From Epinephelus fuscoguttatus (lineage: Eukaryota; Chordata; Actinopteri; Perciformes; Serranidae): a stretch of 64,000 nucleotides of DNA. A model generated the notes under the pieces. It saw only the letters and a list, made by a program, of their open reading frames with translations. It made no database searches and was not told the DNA's origin. The DNA lies in assembly GCF_011397635.1 (NCBI RefSeq), contig NC_064770.1, positions 31,147,098 to 31,211,097 on the forward strand, written 5' to 3'. Made by a program: the position numbers and the translations under genes. How positions within the stretch are numbered: the stretch's first letter is position 1; each line of letters opens with the position of its first letter. Shown piece after piece: positions 51,524 through 61,384 of this stretch.

Positions 51524-52326
51524 AATACCTACACAACACCACCCACTGTGGTACATACTGTAGACCCACATAATTTCACTTCCCTATCCCCTCTCTGTGT
51601 TTGTTCCAGTCTCTACAGTAACGTGATTTCTGATGAAGGGGCAGAGAGTTTAGCAGCTGTCCTCCCACACATGGCTTCGCTCACTGACCTGGAGTAAGAC
51701 CTTACATATATATGTCATGTTTACAATTCACATGTATGACTTCTGTGTGTACGTGTGTGTTTTAATGGCGTGCTGTCCTCATATCTGATACCTCTTTGTT
51801 TATTTAACTGAAAATGCTCTGTGGTGTCTGTACTTTGCACTGGATATCACTTTCATTAAACTATGGACAGAAATTGAAACACACACATCAAATGAGGAAC
51901 CACTGAAATAAAATTAGACACAAGTAAATGTTGATCAGGTGATCTTTAGTGAGTAATACGTTGGGGTGACATTTAAAGTGTAAATTGTTTTCTGTTTGGC
52001 AGTGTGAAGTACAACAAGCTAACAGACGTTGGCGCACAAAGCTTGGCAGCCAGTCTGAGAAACTGCAAGAAAATGAAAACACTGAGGTGAGAAAACATGT
52101 GAGCGTAACCACCTCTCCCCTCTCCTTTTGGGAAAAATATTTCACTGCTCCACAACCAAAACCAAAACCAGAGCATTGTTATCTCACTTCCTTCCCTGGC
52201 ATGCCATATTACATCACAACATTTTTTTCCATCTCATCCCATGACAGGATGTGGAACCAGTGTATTCCATACGGAGTGTTTGAGAGGCTTCAACACCAGG
52301 ACAACCGGATCCAGTCCTGGCAGTAG
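26729..52326 (+). CDS. ciita: MHC class II transactivator (CIITA), CARD-bearing form
   Basis: CIITA is the NLR-family, non-DNA-binding master coactivator of MHC class II genes, recruited to the RFX/CREB/NF-Y enhanceosome. Coding exons: 26729-27968, 40269-40325, 41546-41593, 41710-41769, 42324-42428, 42587-42652, 43853-43900, 44525-44731, 45978-46028, 46252-46365, 46458-46517, 46632-46846, 47644-48998, 49253-49789, 49933-50112, 50235-50306, 51049-51129, 51218-51301, 51400-51483, 51610-51693, 52003-52086, 52248-52326. All introns are GT-AG; phases agree across every junction (phase 1 through exons 1-11, phase 0 before the NACHT exon, phase 2 after). The sum is 4911 bases, 1636 residues, against about 1130 in human. 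Order: CARD-like, acidic, Pro/Ser/Thr-rich, NACHT (Walker A GNAGMGKTT at 775-783, Walker B LIIFDGFGEL near 852), winged-helix/helical region, LRRs. The last residues (LQHQDNRIQ) match the vertebrate CIITA C-terminus. ATG 26729 was chosen for its GCCATGA context and because the CARD-like part begins there. Confidence 0.93.
30026..30071. repeat. 9-bp minisatellite (CAGGAGCCA)n
   Basis: About five units of a 9-base repeat in ciita intron 1; on the minus strand it translates as repeated Cys-Gly-Ser. Confidence 0.9.
30568..31165. mobile_element. MITE with TAGGGATGTCCG ends
   Basis: Left end TAGGGATGTCCGGCTC and right end GATCGGAACATCCCT are inverted copies with few mismatches. The subterminal blocks GATCCCGATCTGAG (left) and CTGATACCGATCTTTGAGATC (right, in shortened form) are related. 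End style is like fish hAT elements, but the flanks do not show a clean 8-base duplication. Confidence 0.7.
31545..31727 (-). pseudogene. RecQ-like helicase N-terminal fragment
   Basis: The minus strand reads a 60-residue piece with EQEYALEQDFHEGKDVFALL and the ATP-binding loop LPTGFGKSLIYQLALLV. That is the Q-motif and Walker A start of a RecQ-type DEAD helicase. It stops shortly after motif I, so no functional helicase is present. RecQ-like fragments of this kind are dispersed in fish genomes, so this is more likely a piece of a repeat or a retrocopy than an exon. Confidence 0.55.
31861..32281. mobile_element. MITE with CAGGGCCACAC ends
   Basis: Left GCCAGGGCCACAC and right GTGTGGCCCTGGC are perfect inverted copies (13 bases). 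The ~420-base interior is GC-rich at both ends (GAAGCGCTGCG, CTCGCGCGAG) and includes a (CA)n run at 32031-32056. No coding frame; target duplication unclear. Confidence 0.8.
34656..36047. mobile_element. TTAA-flanked long-TIR element, copy 2, with nested insert
   Basis: Left end AGGGACAGTTCACCCCCAAA and right end TTTTGGGGTAAACTGTCCCT are inverted copies, followed on the right by TTAA (36048-36051); the left flank is GTAA. Inner blocks such as TCTAGATTGTTTTGGTGTGA and its inverse near 35960 extend the inverted repeat. A second sequence about 34895-35670 is inserted; it carries GTCTCTATATACAGACTGTA at one side and TTTTATACAGTCTATGA at the other, plus the fish repeat phrase GGCTCCAGAAGTGAGTCGAT. 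Confidence 0.82.
36535..37185. mobile_element. Long inverted-repeat element with perfect central hairpin
   Basis: Arms of about 90-120 bases are recognisable as inverted, diverged copies: TGGGTCATTAGAAAATTTTG…TTATGAGTCATCA on the left against the reverse complement of TGATGACTCATAA…CCCGATGACCCA on the right. Near the centre a perfect 14-base inverted pair CATTACATGATACA / TGTATCATGTAATG (36986-36999, 37010-37023) closes a 10-base loop. Confidence 0.65.
37565..37800 (+). repeat. Fish interspersed repeat fragment
   Basis: Contains GGAGCCCCAGCTCCTCCAGT, CCACATGTTGAGGTATCCTT and GGGCAAGATACTGAACCCC, a sequence block that I recognise as common in percomorph genomes. I do not know its class. Confidence 0.5.
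37985..38270 (+). mobile_element. Full-length tRNA-derived SINE
   Basis: The head has an A-box-like GTGGTGCAGTGGTTGGCAT and a B box TTGTTCGAACCC. The conserved middle GTACTCCGGCTTCCTCCCAC, AGTCCAAAGACATGCATG and the L2-like 3' part GGGTACCCCACC follow. This is the V-SINE/HAmo style of fish SINE. Pieces of the same family are at 3366-3610 (+), 31355-31416 (+) and 42975-43205 (-). Confidence 0.85.
39830..40100. repeat. Probable interspersed repeat fragment
   Basis: Contains GGTGGAAACTCAAATGCAGA, an A-run (39893-39904) and AATCAGGGGCAGGTGAGTAA, which resemble a repeat seen dispersed in fish introns. Class not known. Confidence 0.4.
40269..40325 (+). CDS. ciita: ciita coding exon 2, alternative start candidate
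   Basis: Reads AKMQDISQDPFLCLGDLP. The ATG at 40275 has a purine at -3 (AAGATGC). In mammals the shorter, CARD-less CIITA isoforms begin at an ATG in the corresponding exon, so this exon is the likely start of a short form if a promoter lies just upstream. The donor GTTTGT is weaker than average. Exons 3 and 4 continue the acidic part with DDLSEFLNDDYLGKF and GALFDDPCLNCEEEL. Confidence 0.75.
42324..42652 (+). CDS. ciita: ciita exons 5-6 encoding a bipartite nuclear signal
   Basis: Exon 5 (42324-42428) ends in TRRKRSR (residues 498-503) and exon 6 (42587-42652) ends in RPKRQKRA (518-524). The two basic clusters are about 14 residues apart, as in a bipartite nuclear localisation signal. Human CIITA has nuclear signals in the comparable N-terminal region. 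The intron at 42429-42586 splits them. Confidence 0.7.
42975..43205 (-). mobile_element. SINE fragment, minus strand
   Basis: Reverse-strand pieces of the SINE complete at 37985-38270: CTAATCTGCATGTCTTTGGA, GACCTGTCCAGGGTGAACCC, and GTGTGGAGTTTGTCTCCATG near its inner end. The tRNA head is missing. It lies in ciita intron 6. Confidence 0.75.
43306..43713. mobile_element. TTAA-flanked long-TIR element, copy 3
   Basis: Sits between TTAA at 43302-43305 and TTAA at 43714-43717, with ends AGGGACAATTCACCCCCAAA and TTTTGGGGTGAACTGTCCCT. It is 408 bases and the cleanest of the three copies. TTAA duplication is the mark of piggyBac- and Kolobok-type transposases, so this is a non-autonomous derivative of such an element. 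Confidence 0.9.
43853..46846 (+). CDS. ciita: ciita exons 7-12: Pro/Ser/Thr-rich linker
   Basis: Six short exons encode a low-complexity segment rich in Pro, Ser and Thr, which matches the P/S/T region of mammalian CIITA. Exon 8 (44525-44731) has SIQFITIPDNPGYQ and PVITLPLPN, resembling the human IQF…STLP stretch. Exon 12 (46632-46846) reads VVKDYIQEAKAHM and leads into the NACHT exon. Five of the six internal junctions are phase 1, so single exons could be skipped without a frameshift. Confidence 0.85.
45087..45417. mobile_element. hAT-type deletion derivative in ciita intron 8
   Basis: Ends CAGTGGTTTCCAACTGGTGG and CCAGTTGGGAACCATG are inverted copies. Flanks show TCCTAGGT (45079-45086) and TCCTAGAC (45418-45425), an 8-base target duplication with two changes. 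Inside, the plus strand reads MAKCQYDAEYIK before a stop, which looks like the start of a hAT/ZBED-type transposase. It is an internally deleted copy. A run of A (45178-45197) lies inside. Confidence 0.82.
47644..48998 (+). CDS. ciita: ciita exon 13: NACHT nucleotide-binding exon
   Basis: One 1355-base exon carries the NACHT domain, as is usual in NLR genes. Walker A GNAGMGKTTL binds the nucleotide phosphate; Walker B reads IIFDGFGEL; LLLSTRPKG is the sensor 1 type segment (about 908-916). Human CIITA has GKAGQGKS in Walker A and is known to bind GTP. Residues about 1012-1099 (48406-48669) form a highly charged insert. It includes Ser/Gln/Glu repeats, the basic run KNTRRKSRAQVRPG and RARRTKKQDK, and an acidic EEDDGDGEG. 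This replaces a short loop in the human protein and may act as a second nuclear signal. Confidence 0.9.
49253..52326 (+). CDS. ciita: ciita exons 14-22: helical region and LRRs
   Basis: Exon 14 (537 bases) covers the helical domains after the winged helix, with SGIQISGLRALIGL resembling human CIITA. Exons 15-16 lead to the LRR start (AVKELRKLEF). Exons 17-21 are 81, 84, 84, 84 and 84 bases, all phase 2, each one ribonuclease-inhibitor-type leucine-rich repeat of 27-28 residues (for example LENSKIGDKGAEKLADALVS, then the NCIGDQGMKRLA and SNVISDEGAESLA units). The last exon ends in QCIPYGVFERLQHQDNRIQ and a TAG at 52324-52326. Confidence 0.92.
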
Positions 52327-55239
52327 AGCCACATGAAACCTCCTTACCAAAATGAACTTTTTATCATGCATCTCAAACATACATGTTTACACTACACAAT
52401 ACATTTTCTAAAACATTTATGTTGAAGAAAAAGGAACAAAGTGAAAGCGCAAGAAAGTGAAAGTGCACTAAAAGAAACTAAAAATGAAGTTCTTTGCTGC
52501 TTTAGTCAATATTTGATCTTGCCAGAGTCTTCCAAAGATCCCACTCAGTGCCACAGGGGAGTAATTCATCCTTCAGCATTACACAGTGCTGCATCTGTGC
52601 ACTGTGTGAGTGTGTTGTAATTCTTGGTACAATTTCAAGAAGCTCATTTGCACTATGATATGTGACTTTATGTTGGTTGGTCTTTTTGTTACGCTGTTTT
52701 TATCAAATGTCTGCTACCATGTGTTGTTTTTGTGACATGAACAGAATTTTTGTTTGCACTTCTCTCTGTTGGCTGTAAATGAAACATTGCTTAACAATCA
52801 CCTAGCACTTTATTTTACATAAAATGTCTCGTCTTGTCACCAGATACATCGTTTTCTTTCCTCTTTTTTTACCGCTTGTCATTTGACATGTTCACTGAAG
52901 TTATTGTTTTTTTTAATAACTTCTTTCCCAACAGGTTTCTGTTCTCTGTTTTCATCCAGCCTGACCTTTATCGTGTTTTGGTGTTTGCCACTCTGCGTAG
53001 TTGACCATATTACTTTATCTGCATTAAGCCATTATTTTCCACCAAAAATTTGCTGACTCTACAGGGGAGGCCAGACTTTCCCCTATTGTGATATCGTGGT
53101 AGAATAAGGGGAACAACTCATCTTTACTGACAACATAAATACTTTGTTTTTACTTGTCGTGTTCCTCAAAGGAAAATTTTGGTATTTATGATTCTAGACC
53201 CTGTATTCCCATGTGTTTGTGTCTAAAGTACTATTCGGACGGGATTAGTTTTACATAGAGATGTGGACTAATGTCTGCTTACCATAGGATGTCTGTAATA
53301 TAAATGTCTGATTCGCACAGGACAAAAAATCTCCGTAATTCTACCAGAGATGGGAGTGGTAACTTGGTTTGCGCCCCGGCGTCAACTCCCTGTCGGCATG
53401 GGTTAACGGTACGTCTCATTCTCATAAATGCTATATCTCAAGAACACCTTCAGGGAATTTTTTCAAATTTGGCACAAACGTCCATTTTGATTAAACAACG
53501 AGCTGATCAGATTATTAGATTTTGGTTGTCAAAGGTCAATGACACTGTGACCTTGCATCTGTTTAACTTTTGTAAACACTATAATTTAAGAAAGCCTCGA
53601 AAGAATTTCCTCAAATTTGGCACAAACGTCCACTTGGGCTCAAGGATGAACTGCTAAGAACTTGGTGGTCAAAGCTCAAGGTCACTGTGATGTAACAAAA
53701 TATGTTTTTGGCCTTAAATAAAGAATTCATACACTATGACAACATTTCACACAAATGTCTAATAAGACAAAATTATAAAGTAATGACAATTTATATTTTA
53801 AAGGTCAAAGGTCACCTTTAATGCAAAAACACTAGCAGTCACAGCAGCATAACAGGCTTCAATGTAATCCCTATGCCTACGGGCAATTATGCACAGTCAA
53901 TTTACATGCATTAAAAGTGCTTGCCAACTTGCTTAGACTGTGATTATCAGTGTCTGACAATGTTACGGAAAAGACCCTACAGAGAAATTAACCGTTTTTT
54001 TCTTGGTTAAAAAAACCCCCAAAGTTTCCATTTAAGGTGACCTCTGATCTTCAGACTGTGGTTCTTAGCGTAAAGTCCGTGCTAAAAAAAAAGTGTGAGG
54101 TGTACACCTTAAAAGACATAGACAGGAACAAGGCAGATGTTAAGTTGCCTTATGGGAAATGAAGGACCCAGTGTTATGGGGGCTTGACCCAAAAGTGAGG
54201 ATATCGAGGCTCTAACGCATTTCATTTTACCAATTCTTTTCCTAAGCTGTTTCTTGTCATTCCTCCAACATCATGGAAGTGGACTATGGCAGTGCTTTAA
54301 AAGTAAAATTAAACAAAAGTAAATACTGAATCACTATAGAGCTCAAATATCAGAGAATCACAGGTATCTCCCACAAGTTTAGACATTTGGACCAGGTTCC
54401 ACCAGACCTCTGAGCCATCATCCACATCTCGAATTTGATTAGTACTTTGACTGGGCATTTTAATTATTTGCATGTCATCATGCATGTCACAGATATGAAA
54501 CTCTCAACATACAGTGGCTTCCTCTTTTGTATTTTTAGTTTTTATCTTAGACAAGTTATTGAGTTCAGAAGGAAGGATACAAGTGACAGATGCTCCGTAG
54601 GTTGGTACTAGAAGTCTTCAATATATGCACTTGCTTTTATGAACCCTCTAGGAATATAATTAGTTCTAATTCAGTCAATGAAGACATATTTGGTTGATGT
54701 GTAAATCGACCAAGCTGCACTTGAATCTGAATAAACAGAAAATACAAATTGATTAAATTATTTTTTCTATATTTCACTGTCTGTGAAGTACTGCCATGCC
54801 CAGGTATACTTCCTGGCTCCATCACAATAATCTCAAATATCACACGTCAACTTTTCAACCCTCTCTTCAGTCAGAAACAGCAGGTGGCTGTGGTGCATCA
54901 GATCAGGACACATAACGTGGTGTCGGTTGTCGATCACAGACATTTTACTGAAACACCTGCCATGCTCTGTAGATTCTAAATACATTTAAAGACCAGAGCA
55001 CCACTGATGTGTCACAAATTTCCATTGTCAAGCACCACTGACATCAAAGCATTCCAACAATGTCCTGCTGTTGTTGTCTGGTGCACTGATGCTCTCTTGT
55101 GGACAAAATGTAAAGTGACACCAAAAGAGCACACGGTAACAAGTAAACAGTCTGAGCTCAACACTGCAAGATAATCAGTAAGCACACATCTGAAATGACA
55201 GTTCAAGTAAGAGGCAAACAAGTTGGCATTCGCTCAAAG
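52327..55239 (+). other. ciita 3' UTR and downstream region
   Basis: An AATAAA at 53717-53722 (CTTAAATAAAGAAT) is the nearest canonical signal I found, which would make a 3' UTR of about 1.4 kb. The part 53395-53830 holds a tandem repeat (listed separately). The rest to 55239 shows no gene. Confidence 0.45.
53450..53830. repeat. ~147-bp tandem-like repeat
   Basis: CAAATTTGGCACAAACGTCCA occurs at about 53465 and again at about 53612, each preceded by GAATTT and followed by a GGTCAA…GTCACTGTGA unit. A third, more diverged unit with AAAGGTCAAAGGTCACC ends the array near 53815. Confidence 0.75.
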
Positions 55240-55646
55240 TTTATTAAATACACATTGGAAAATAAAACTCTGTTACGATCCATAGCTTATTATAGCATGT
55301 GCATGTCTGCAAAGAAGCAGATGTGGAGGGATGACACAAGCACTGGGTAAAGGCTGTATGTTGATGATGTGTCACAGTCCTTTCGGAGTCTAATGGGGTT
55401 TCCACTTAAACTAAGATGCTGTGAACAGAGTTGATCAGAACCTGACCAGCACAGTGTGGTATCATGCCTGGGAAATGGCACAAACAGTCTCATACCTGCA
55501 ACTTAACACCAGTGATATAACAGTTTAAATACAAAACATGGATCCTCCCCATCAAACAGCTTCACTTGCAAAATGATTTTTAGAATATGGGGGGCGACTT
55601 TAATATTTGAATTACTTAACTCATCATATGGGCATCAGCGTGTTGA

Positions 55647-56443
55647 AGGGATAGTGTGGATCTTTTGAATTCATAGTCAGCGTATTACATACAGTAGATG
55701 TCAGTCGGCATGCCACCAGTTTGGAGAAGCAGGCTGGAGTCTGACATGGAAGCTAAGCAATGTACTGCTGTAGACATCTTTTAGTAACCATAAATGAAAT
55801 ATCACTTAAAGTGCGCACTATATTTGGAGTATTTTGACAGCTTTACTTTACGTTAAACAGTGATTGCAAGCGTGGAAATGAAGTTGTTACATCGCTCTCA
55901 TCAAAGCCAGACTACATTGAGAAAAGAGGCGATTTAATATCACTGAACGCAGGAGCTACTGGTCTACCACTGCCTTTGTTAGTTAGTTAGTTTTTATTAT
56001 TGTGTGACTTTGGCTTTTAAAAGGATTGGTTTGGATTCACCGAAGTCCCACAATTGCACAAACAAACTAACTGACAGAGGCAGGGGTAGGCCAGCAGCTC
56101 CTGTAATCAGCAATCCAAAATAACTGTTTTTGTCAATGGAGTCTGGTGGCTTTGATGCTGTTTACCGCTTACCCATCAGACCAGGCTGTCTAATGGAAAG
56201 GTAAAGTAAAGCAATCAAAATGTTCCTAATATAATGTAAACTTAAGCTGTTACGTACTTTTTTAGGTGGTTAAAATATGTTTTGCTGCTGGCCCCCATCC
56301 ACAGCAGTGCATTGCTTCGGTTCCGTTTCAATACTCCTGCTGCTTCTCCAAACTGGGGGCGTGCTGACATCTACTGTATGCAATACACTGACTATTGATA
56401 AGCACCCTGTACAGCCCCACTTTAAAAAATCCAAACTACCCCT
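55647..56443. mobile_element. Second TTAA-flanked long-TIR family
   Basis: Left end AGGGATAGTGTGGATCTTTT and right end AAATCCAAACTACCCCT are inverted; the right flank is TTAA (56444-56447) and the left TTGA. Inverted inner blocks include ACAGTAGATGTCAGTCGGCA / ATCTACTGTATGCAATA and CCAGTTTGGAGAAGCAGG / TGCTTCTCCAAACTGGG, so each arm is roughly 140 bases. Length 797 bases, no coding frame. The end style resembles the AGGGACA family but the interior is unrelated. Confidence 0.85.
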
Positions 56444-59400
56444 TTAATGCTCTCCACCTCCAGCATAATGTGGTTTGATTACACAATTCACTGTTCTTCA
56501 ACAGCAAGCCCTTTCCTGTTATTGATCGCATGATTGTTTGATCAAATTCCACACAAACATGTTTAACAATATTTAATGAATATTAGTATCCTGAGCTTTA
56601 GTGTCGCGTGATCTAAGTGCTGTTTCAGATGGACTTTTGTCCTGCCCAAAACAGACACACTGATTCATTCAAATGCACAAACAATCTAATCCAAACACTG
56701 TAAATGTCACCACAATATATTACTTACAGACAGCTTCAGTCCAAATGGAAGAAAGAATCTGATTATCAGCCATGATTAATCAATACTGGCTGAACTCTGA
56801 AACTCTGAACAGTCTTGCAAGGCATACGAAGTCTCCGAAGTTTCCTGCTAAATTTTGACACAATTATTTTTTAACATCCCTGTTCTTGAGTTTGAGTATG
56901 GCCTTTTCTGGACAACTATCTGGTTATATTCAGTGAGCCATCTTGATGAAAGGTTGTCCCGCAGAATGTTATGTTTAAAACACTGACAGTCAGGCAATGA
57001 AATTCTGGACTAAAGCTTAATTAGAGTATGAAACGTGCATGTGCACCACATCGCAATGATTATTTTGCACAATTTGCTTATTCTGGTAGACAGGTGCTGA
57101 ATGCTGTGAGAAAATACTGGTTCCTCTGCATTGCCTCCAAAATCAACGTTAAGTTAATCAGCTTGGCTTTAGGTGCTCTTCACAGACCTACAGTATGTAC
57201 AGTACTTTCAAGGCTTACAAATAGCTAGTAAATCAAGTGAACTATCCCTTTAGAGGCGCTCTGCTTCCACCCATCCACAGCCACACTTAACCAACTGATT
57301 ACCTTACTCTGTGCATGAGCTCATTTGTATAACTACCGAACTGCCGCACTGCTTGAATCCAGTTTATTATTGCTGCCAAGAATATACATTTAATTAACTG
57401 AATTCTAATTTCATAACAAAGTAAAACAGAAGAAAGTGCAATAAAACAGAATTTTGACAACCAAAGCTAATCTCTTTAAAAAAAAAACACACACACAACC
57501 AATATCATGCGTTGAGTCTTTTCTCTGTGTCTAACACACACTTGTTAACATTAAAAGAACAAACACGAATGCAACAAATAGAGGATGAAAACATCAAATA
57601 TCTGAAGCACTTCTTCTTCTGAGGTTCTTTTTCATGTGAGGTTTCAGCCGTTGACATGACTCATACAGACAACAGCTGCGATCACAGCTTTCCTAACTAT
57701 TGCTGTTCACTTTTAGGTGGAAAAATTAAATGTGCATATCATCCCAATTACTAATGTGATATACATCATCAGAAGACAGACTGTATCAAAGAAATAACTC
57801 TCCCTAGATACTTTTGGAGTTTCTACATTATACTGAATAGTGTGGCAGGTGTGATATGGTGTTTCTGGTTCATGAGAAAGCTTGAAAAGATTAGGGCTCT
57901 CATATATTCTACAGTTTCACAGCCTGTGTCCAGTGTCAGTGTCTTACCAGAGTTCCTGACTGTACTCCTGAGAGTGTGTACATCCCTGAAGCAGATATAC
58001 AGATGACCTCAAAAGACACTTTTTTTTAAATTACACCTCAAGGATGAGCCTGCAAAATACCAATGCATTCTGAAAACTTAAAAGGACAAACAGTTAAAAC
58101 AAGTTCTGCAAGTGATTTAGTATGCAACAGACCTAAAGTGGACATCGTTCTCACACTGTTTGCCAGTTCTTCTGAGATGTCACACTGCGTAGGACATCAC
58201 ACTGTGACTGTGTGTGAAGATTTGATTCACTTCCTTCAGCAGTTGGCCACCAGATCCTGCACAGCCTGGGTGATTGTTCAGTGTAAATACCAGACACATC
58301 AGGCGACTGTATCTGAACTGGCTGCACTGCAGACGACCTGAGTCATGCTCCACATCTCTGTTAACATTCATTTTACATCCACGGGGAATAGCTGTCTCTG
58401 AGCACTTGCAGCACATGGTGCTTTCTTTCATCGTGTCCAAAGTGGAGGACACAGACGCCAGTGCTAACCCCTTGGTGTGGCTATTCCTTCTAGTATGGCA
58501 ACAGACTGACAGCTGATCCAGTGCAGAGTCCCATGAGACAGTCGCTGATCATGTGGCCAGTGGTGCAGTCTCCTCCTCAGGCTACCTTCTTTTAAGTCGA
58601 GACAACCTAAAAACATGTGGCACACCGAGAAATAGGACAGATAATTACCAAAATATTTATTCCAGCTTATCTTTCAACAGAACATTAAATTGTGAGGCTG
58701 ATGAATAACAAAAAAATATATGTTTACATTCACAAAACCTCCTGTTTGTATCAGATACTGCCTAAAAATGCAGTTTGTTTGTTTATTTGCTGTTTGTCCT
58801 GTAAGGTCACCTCGTCTTGGATAGCCTCGCGTCACCAGGCTCTTCAGGCGAAGAGCCTGGTGTCTATTCACTCTGAATTTTGTCTTGATTCTGGTTCCGG
58901 TCTAGAGAGTGGATCCGGAATTCACCAAGTAAATGTGTTCACCAAAGTAAAATCGATTTCCACCTCCGGTTTCTCCACTATGTAAAGTTTAATCAGAAAA
59001 GAAAGAAGAGAGAAGACTCGCCATGATCGATACATTTTAACCATTTAAACATGGATATAGAACAGTCTGTTTTAGAGGAGTTTCTTCAAGAAACCTGTCG
59101 GGTACATAGCATCACGTAGTTTTCCTCTCTCTTCCGTCCCCACCACCCCAAACTTTATCGAGACAATGCATTTACATAATACAGTATAACATACAAAACT
59201 AGGATCAATTGCCTATTAAATAAAACAGACAACTGAAATAGACGATAACTTGTAACACAAATAAATACCACAAAAGAAAAAGGTAAACGTAATGGCTTGG
59301 CTTGGGGCTTTTCTTGTAAATTATATTCTTTAAATTAAAAGGTTTCACTGCATTTTTATTAGCTTGGTGCTTTTATTTTGACGCACATCCATCGAATTCC

Positions 59401-59489
59401 GGATCCTGTCTCTCTCGCCCTGGTTCTGGTTGCTTCACAAAACAGCCACTCAATGGCCCCAGACTAGTCTTGGATAGGTTACCGTACAG

Positions 59490-59804
59490 TAGGGCTGGAA
59501 CGATTAGTCGACTAATCGATGACTGGTTTGAGTCATTTTTCATAGAAAAGTACTATAAAAGTACCCAAAATACTCTTATTGCAGCTTCTTATGTTCAAAT
59601 ATTGGCAGCTTTACACACTCTCCCATGACGGTGAACTAAAACCCTTTGGCGTGAGTACGAAACAAGACATTAGATGTCATAATTTTGGGGTTTTGGAGAG
59701 ACATTTTTCAACATTTTAACACATTTCCTGATAAATAGTCGACTAATCGAAGAAATAAGCGACAGATTAGTCAACAATGAAAATAATCCTTAGTTGCAGC
59801 CTTA
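59490..59804. mobile_element. hAT-type MITE with ATTAGTCGACTAATCGA arms
   Basis: Ends TAGGGCTGGAACGA and TTAGTTGCAGCCTTA are inverted copies. Flanking 8-base repeats CCGTACAG (59482-59489) and CTGTACAG (59805-59812) differ at one base. Inner blocks GATTAGTCGACTAATCGATG and AATAGTCGACTAATCGAAGA lie at each end. Non-coding, 315 bases. Confidence 0.9.
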
Positions 59805-60436
59805 CTGTACAGGGCTACCAGGCACAGGCTCAGGGGCCCAAAGTGTCTTTACCTGCAAAATGTCACTCAAATGAATACATACCAACCACAAAGAGACTCA
59901 AGATGACCACTAAAAGATGCAAAGGAACTGCAAATACACATAAAATAACTAAAAAGGGGCCCAAACAACCACAGAGTGACACAAAATGAATACAAAGAGA
60001 CACAAACAATTAAAAAAAAACAAAAAAAAAAACCACACACAATCACCCTCAAACAGACACAAAACGATGTATAACCTCTACTAGATGCAACACAACAAAG
60101 AAGTAAGTCTGTGTTTCCTGCTGCTATGTAGCATGGTGGGGCCTTGTGCATACCGGTGCCCAGGGGCCCATGAGCCCAGTAGTACATAATGATCTACACC
60201 TCTCATTATGGACATGAAACAAACTTAAAAACACAAAATATCTTGCGTGCACTTACTTTTTCACTGATATGTCTGTGTGAGAAAAAGGCAGCAACAGCAT
60301 CCACTGTGAGGCATGTCCTCCCCACATCAGTGACCAGGGAGTGTTCACGCTGGTCCAATCTGCCCCGGACCTCTGCATCATCATCATCATCACCACCTCC
60401 ACTTCACTGTCTTTATCTTCCTCCAGGGCCGCCCTG

Positions 60437-60799
<363 letters not shown>

Positions 60800-60843
60800 T
60801 CAGGGGTGATGGGGATGGGGCGTCCATTTCGGGTCGTCCCGAC

Positions 60844-61239
60844 CTGTGAACAGTGAGTGAGAGGCGGCTACTTTATCTGTACGGTCCAGAAGAAAACGAC
60901 ACACACACAGGTAGACTAGAGGGCGTAGCGTTCATAGCTAAAAATAACTATTGGACGGTATCAAAATATCACGTTGGCTAGCTCGACGCATTCTTGACAT
61001 TGGTTCTTTGGGTTTGCGGAATTCACGCCATGCCAGCTGGCTAGGGCTAAAAACAGTAGCATGCGATGATAGTGAAAACAAACGCGAACATATGTTCAAG
61101 CTACGTATTTGGACTTATCTAGTATGCACAGCCGTACCGGTAAATAAGAAAACATTCACAAATACACGCGTCTACCGATGTTTCTAAAGCTAAACGTCCC
61201 TTCTAACATTTTTGCTAACTGCATCAAAACAGTCCTCAC
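60844..61239 (-). other. Predicted dexi 5' UTR intron
   Basis: On the minus strand CTTCTG|GTGAGG (donor, exon ending at 61240) and CTGTTCACAG|GTCGGG (acceptor, exon starting at 60843) define a likely intron in the 5' UTR. Vertebrate DEXI genes have a non-coding first exon, which fits. No transcript evidence is available here. Confidence 0.5.
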
Positions 61240-61264
61240 CAGAAGCGACACCCGAAGTCTCGGC

Positions 61265-61310
61265 AGATGATTGGCTGTCCGCTTGACAAGCTCAACTGTG
61301 ATTGGTCTTC
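61265..61310 (-). promoter_or_regulatory. Paired CCAAT boxes upstream of dexi
   Basis: ATTGG occurs at 61269-61273 and 61300-61304, each a minus-strand CCAAT box, within 70 bases upstream of the predicted first exon end. Both are in the context TGATTGG. Likely NF-Y sites of the dexi promoter, by motif only. Confidence 0.4.
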
Positions 61311-61384
61311 AAGGTGTCGATCAGTAACAGAACCCTCGCGAGGACCTGTCGCATCCTTTTATCGTCACTGCCACACCGGATGTG

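Larger units (their letters stand above)
55240..60436 (-). other. dexi downstream region, possible long 3' UTR
   Basis: No coding frame of note. Minus-strand polyadenylation signals (TTTATT on the plus strand) lie at 59372-59377, 59355-59360, 58656-58661 and 55240-55245; which one ends dexi cannot be told. The region includes an inverted-repeat element (55647-56443) and a hAT-type MITE (59490-59804). Confidence 0.45.
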
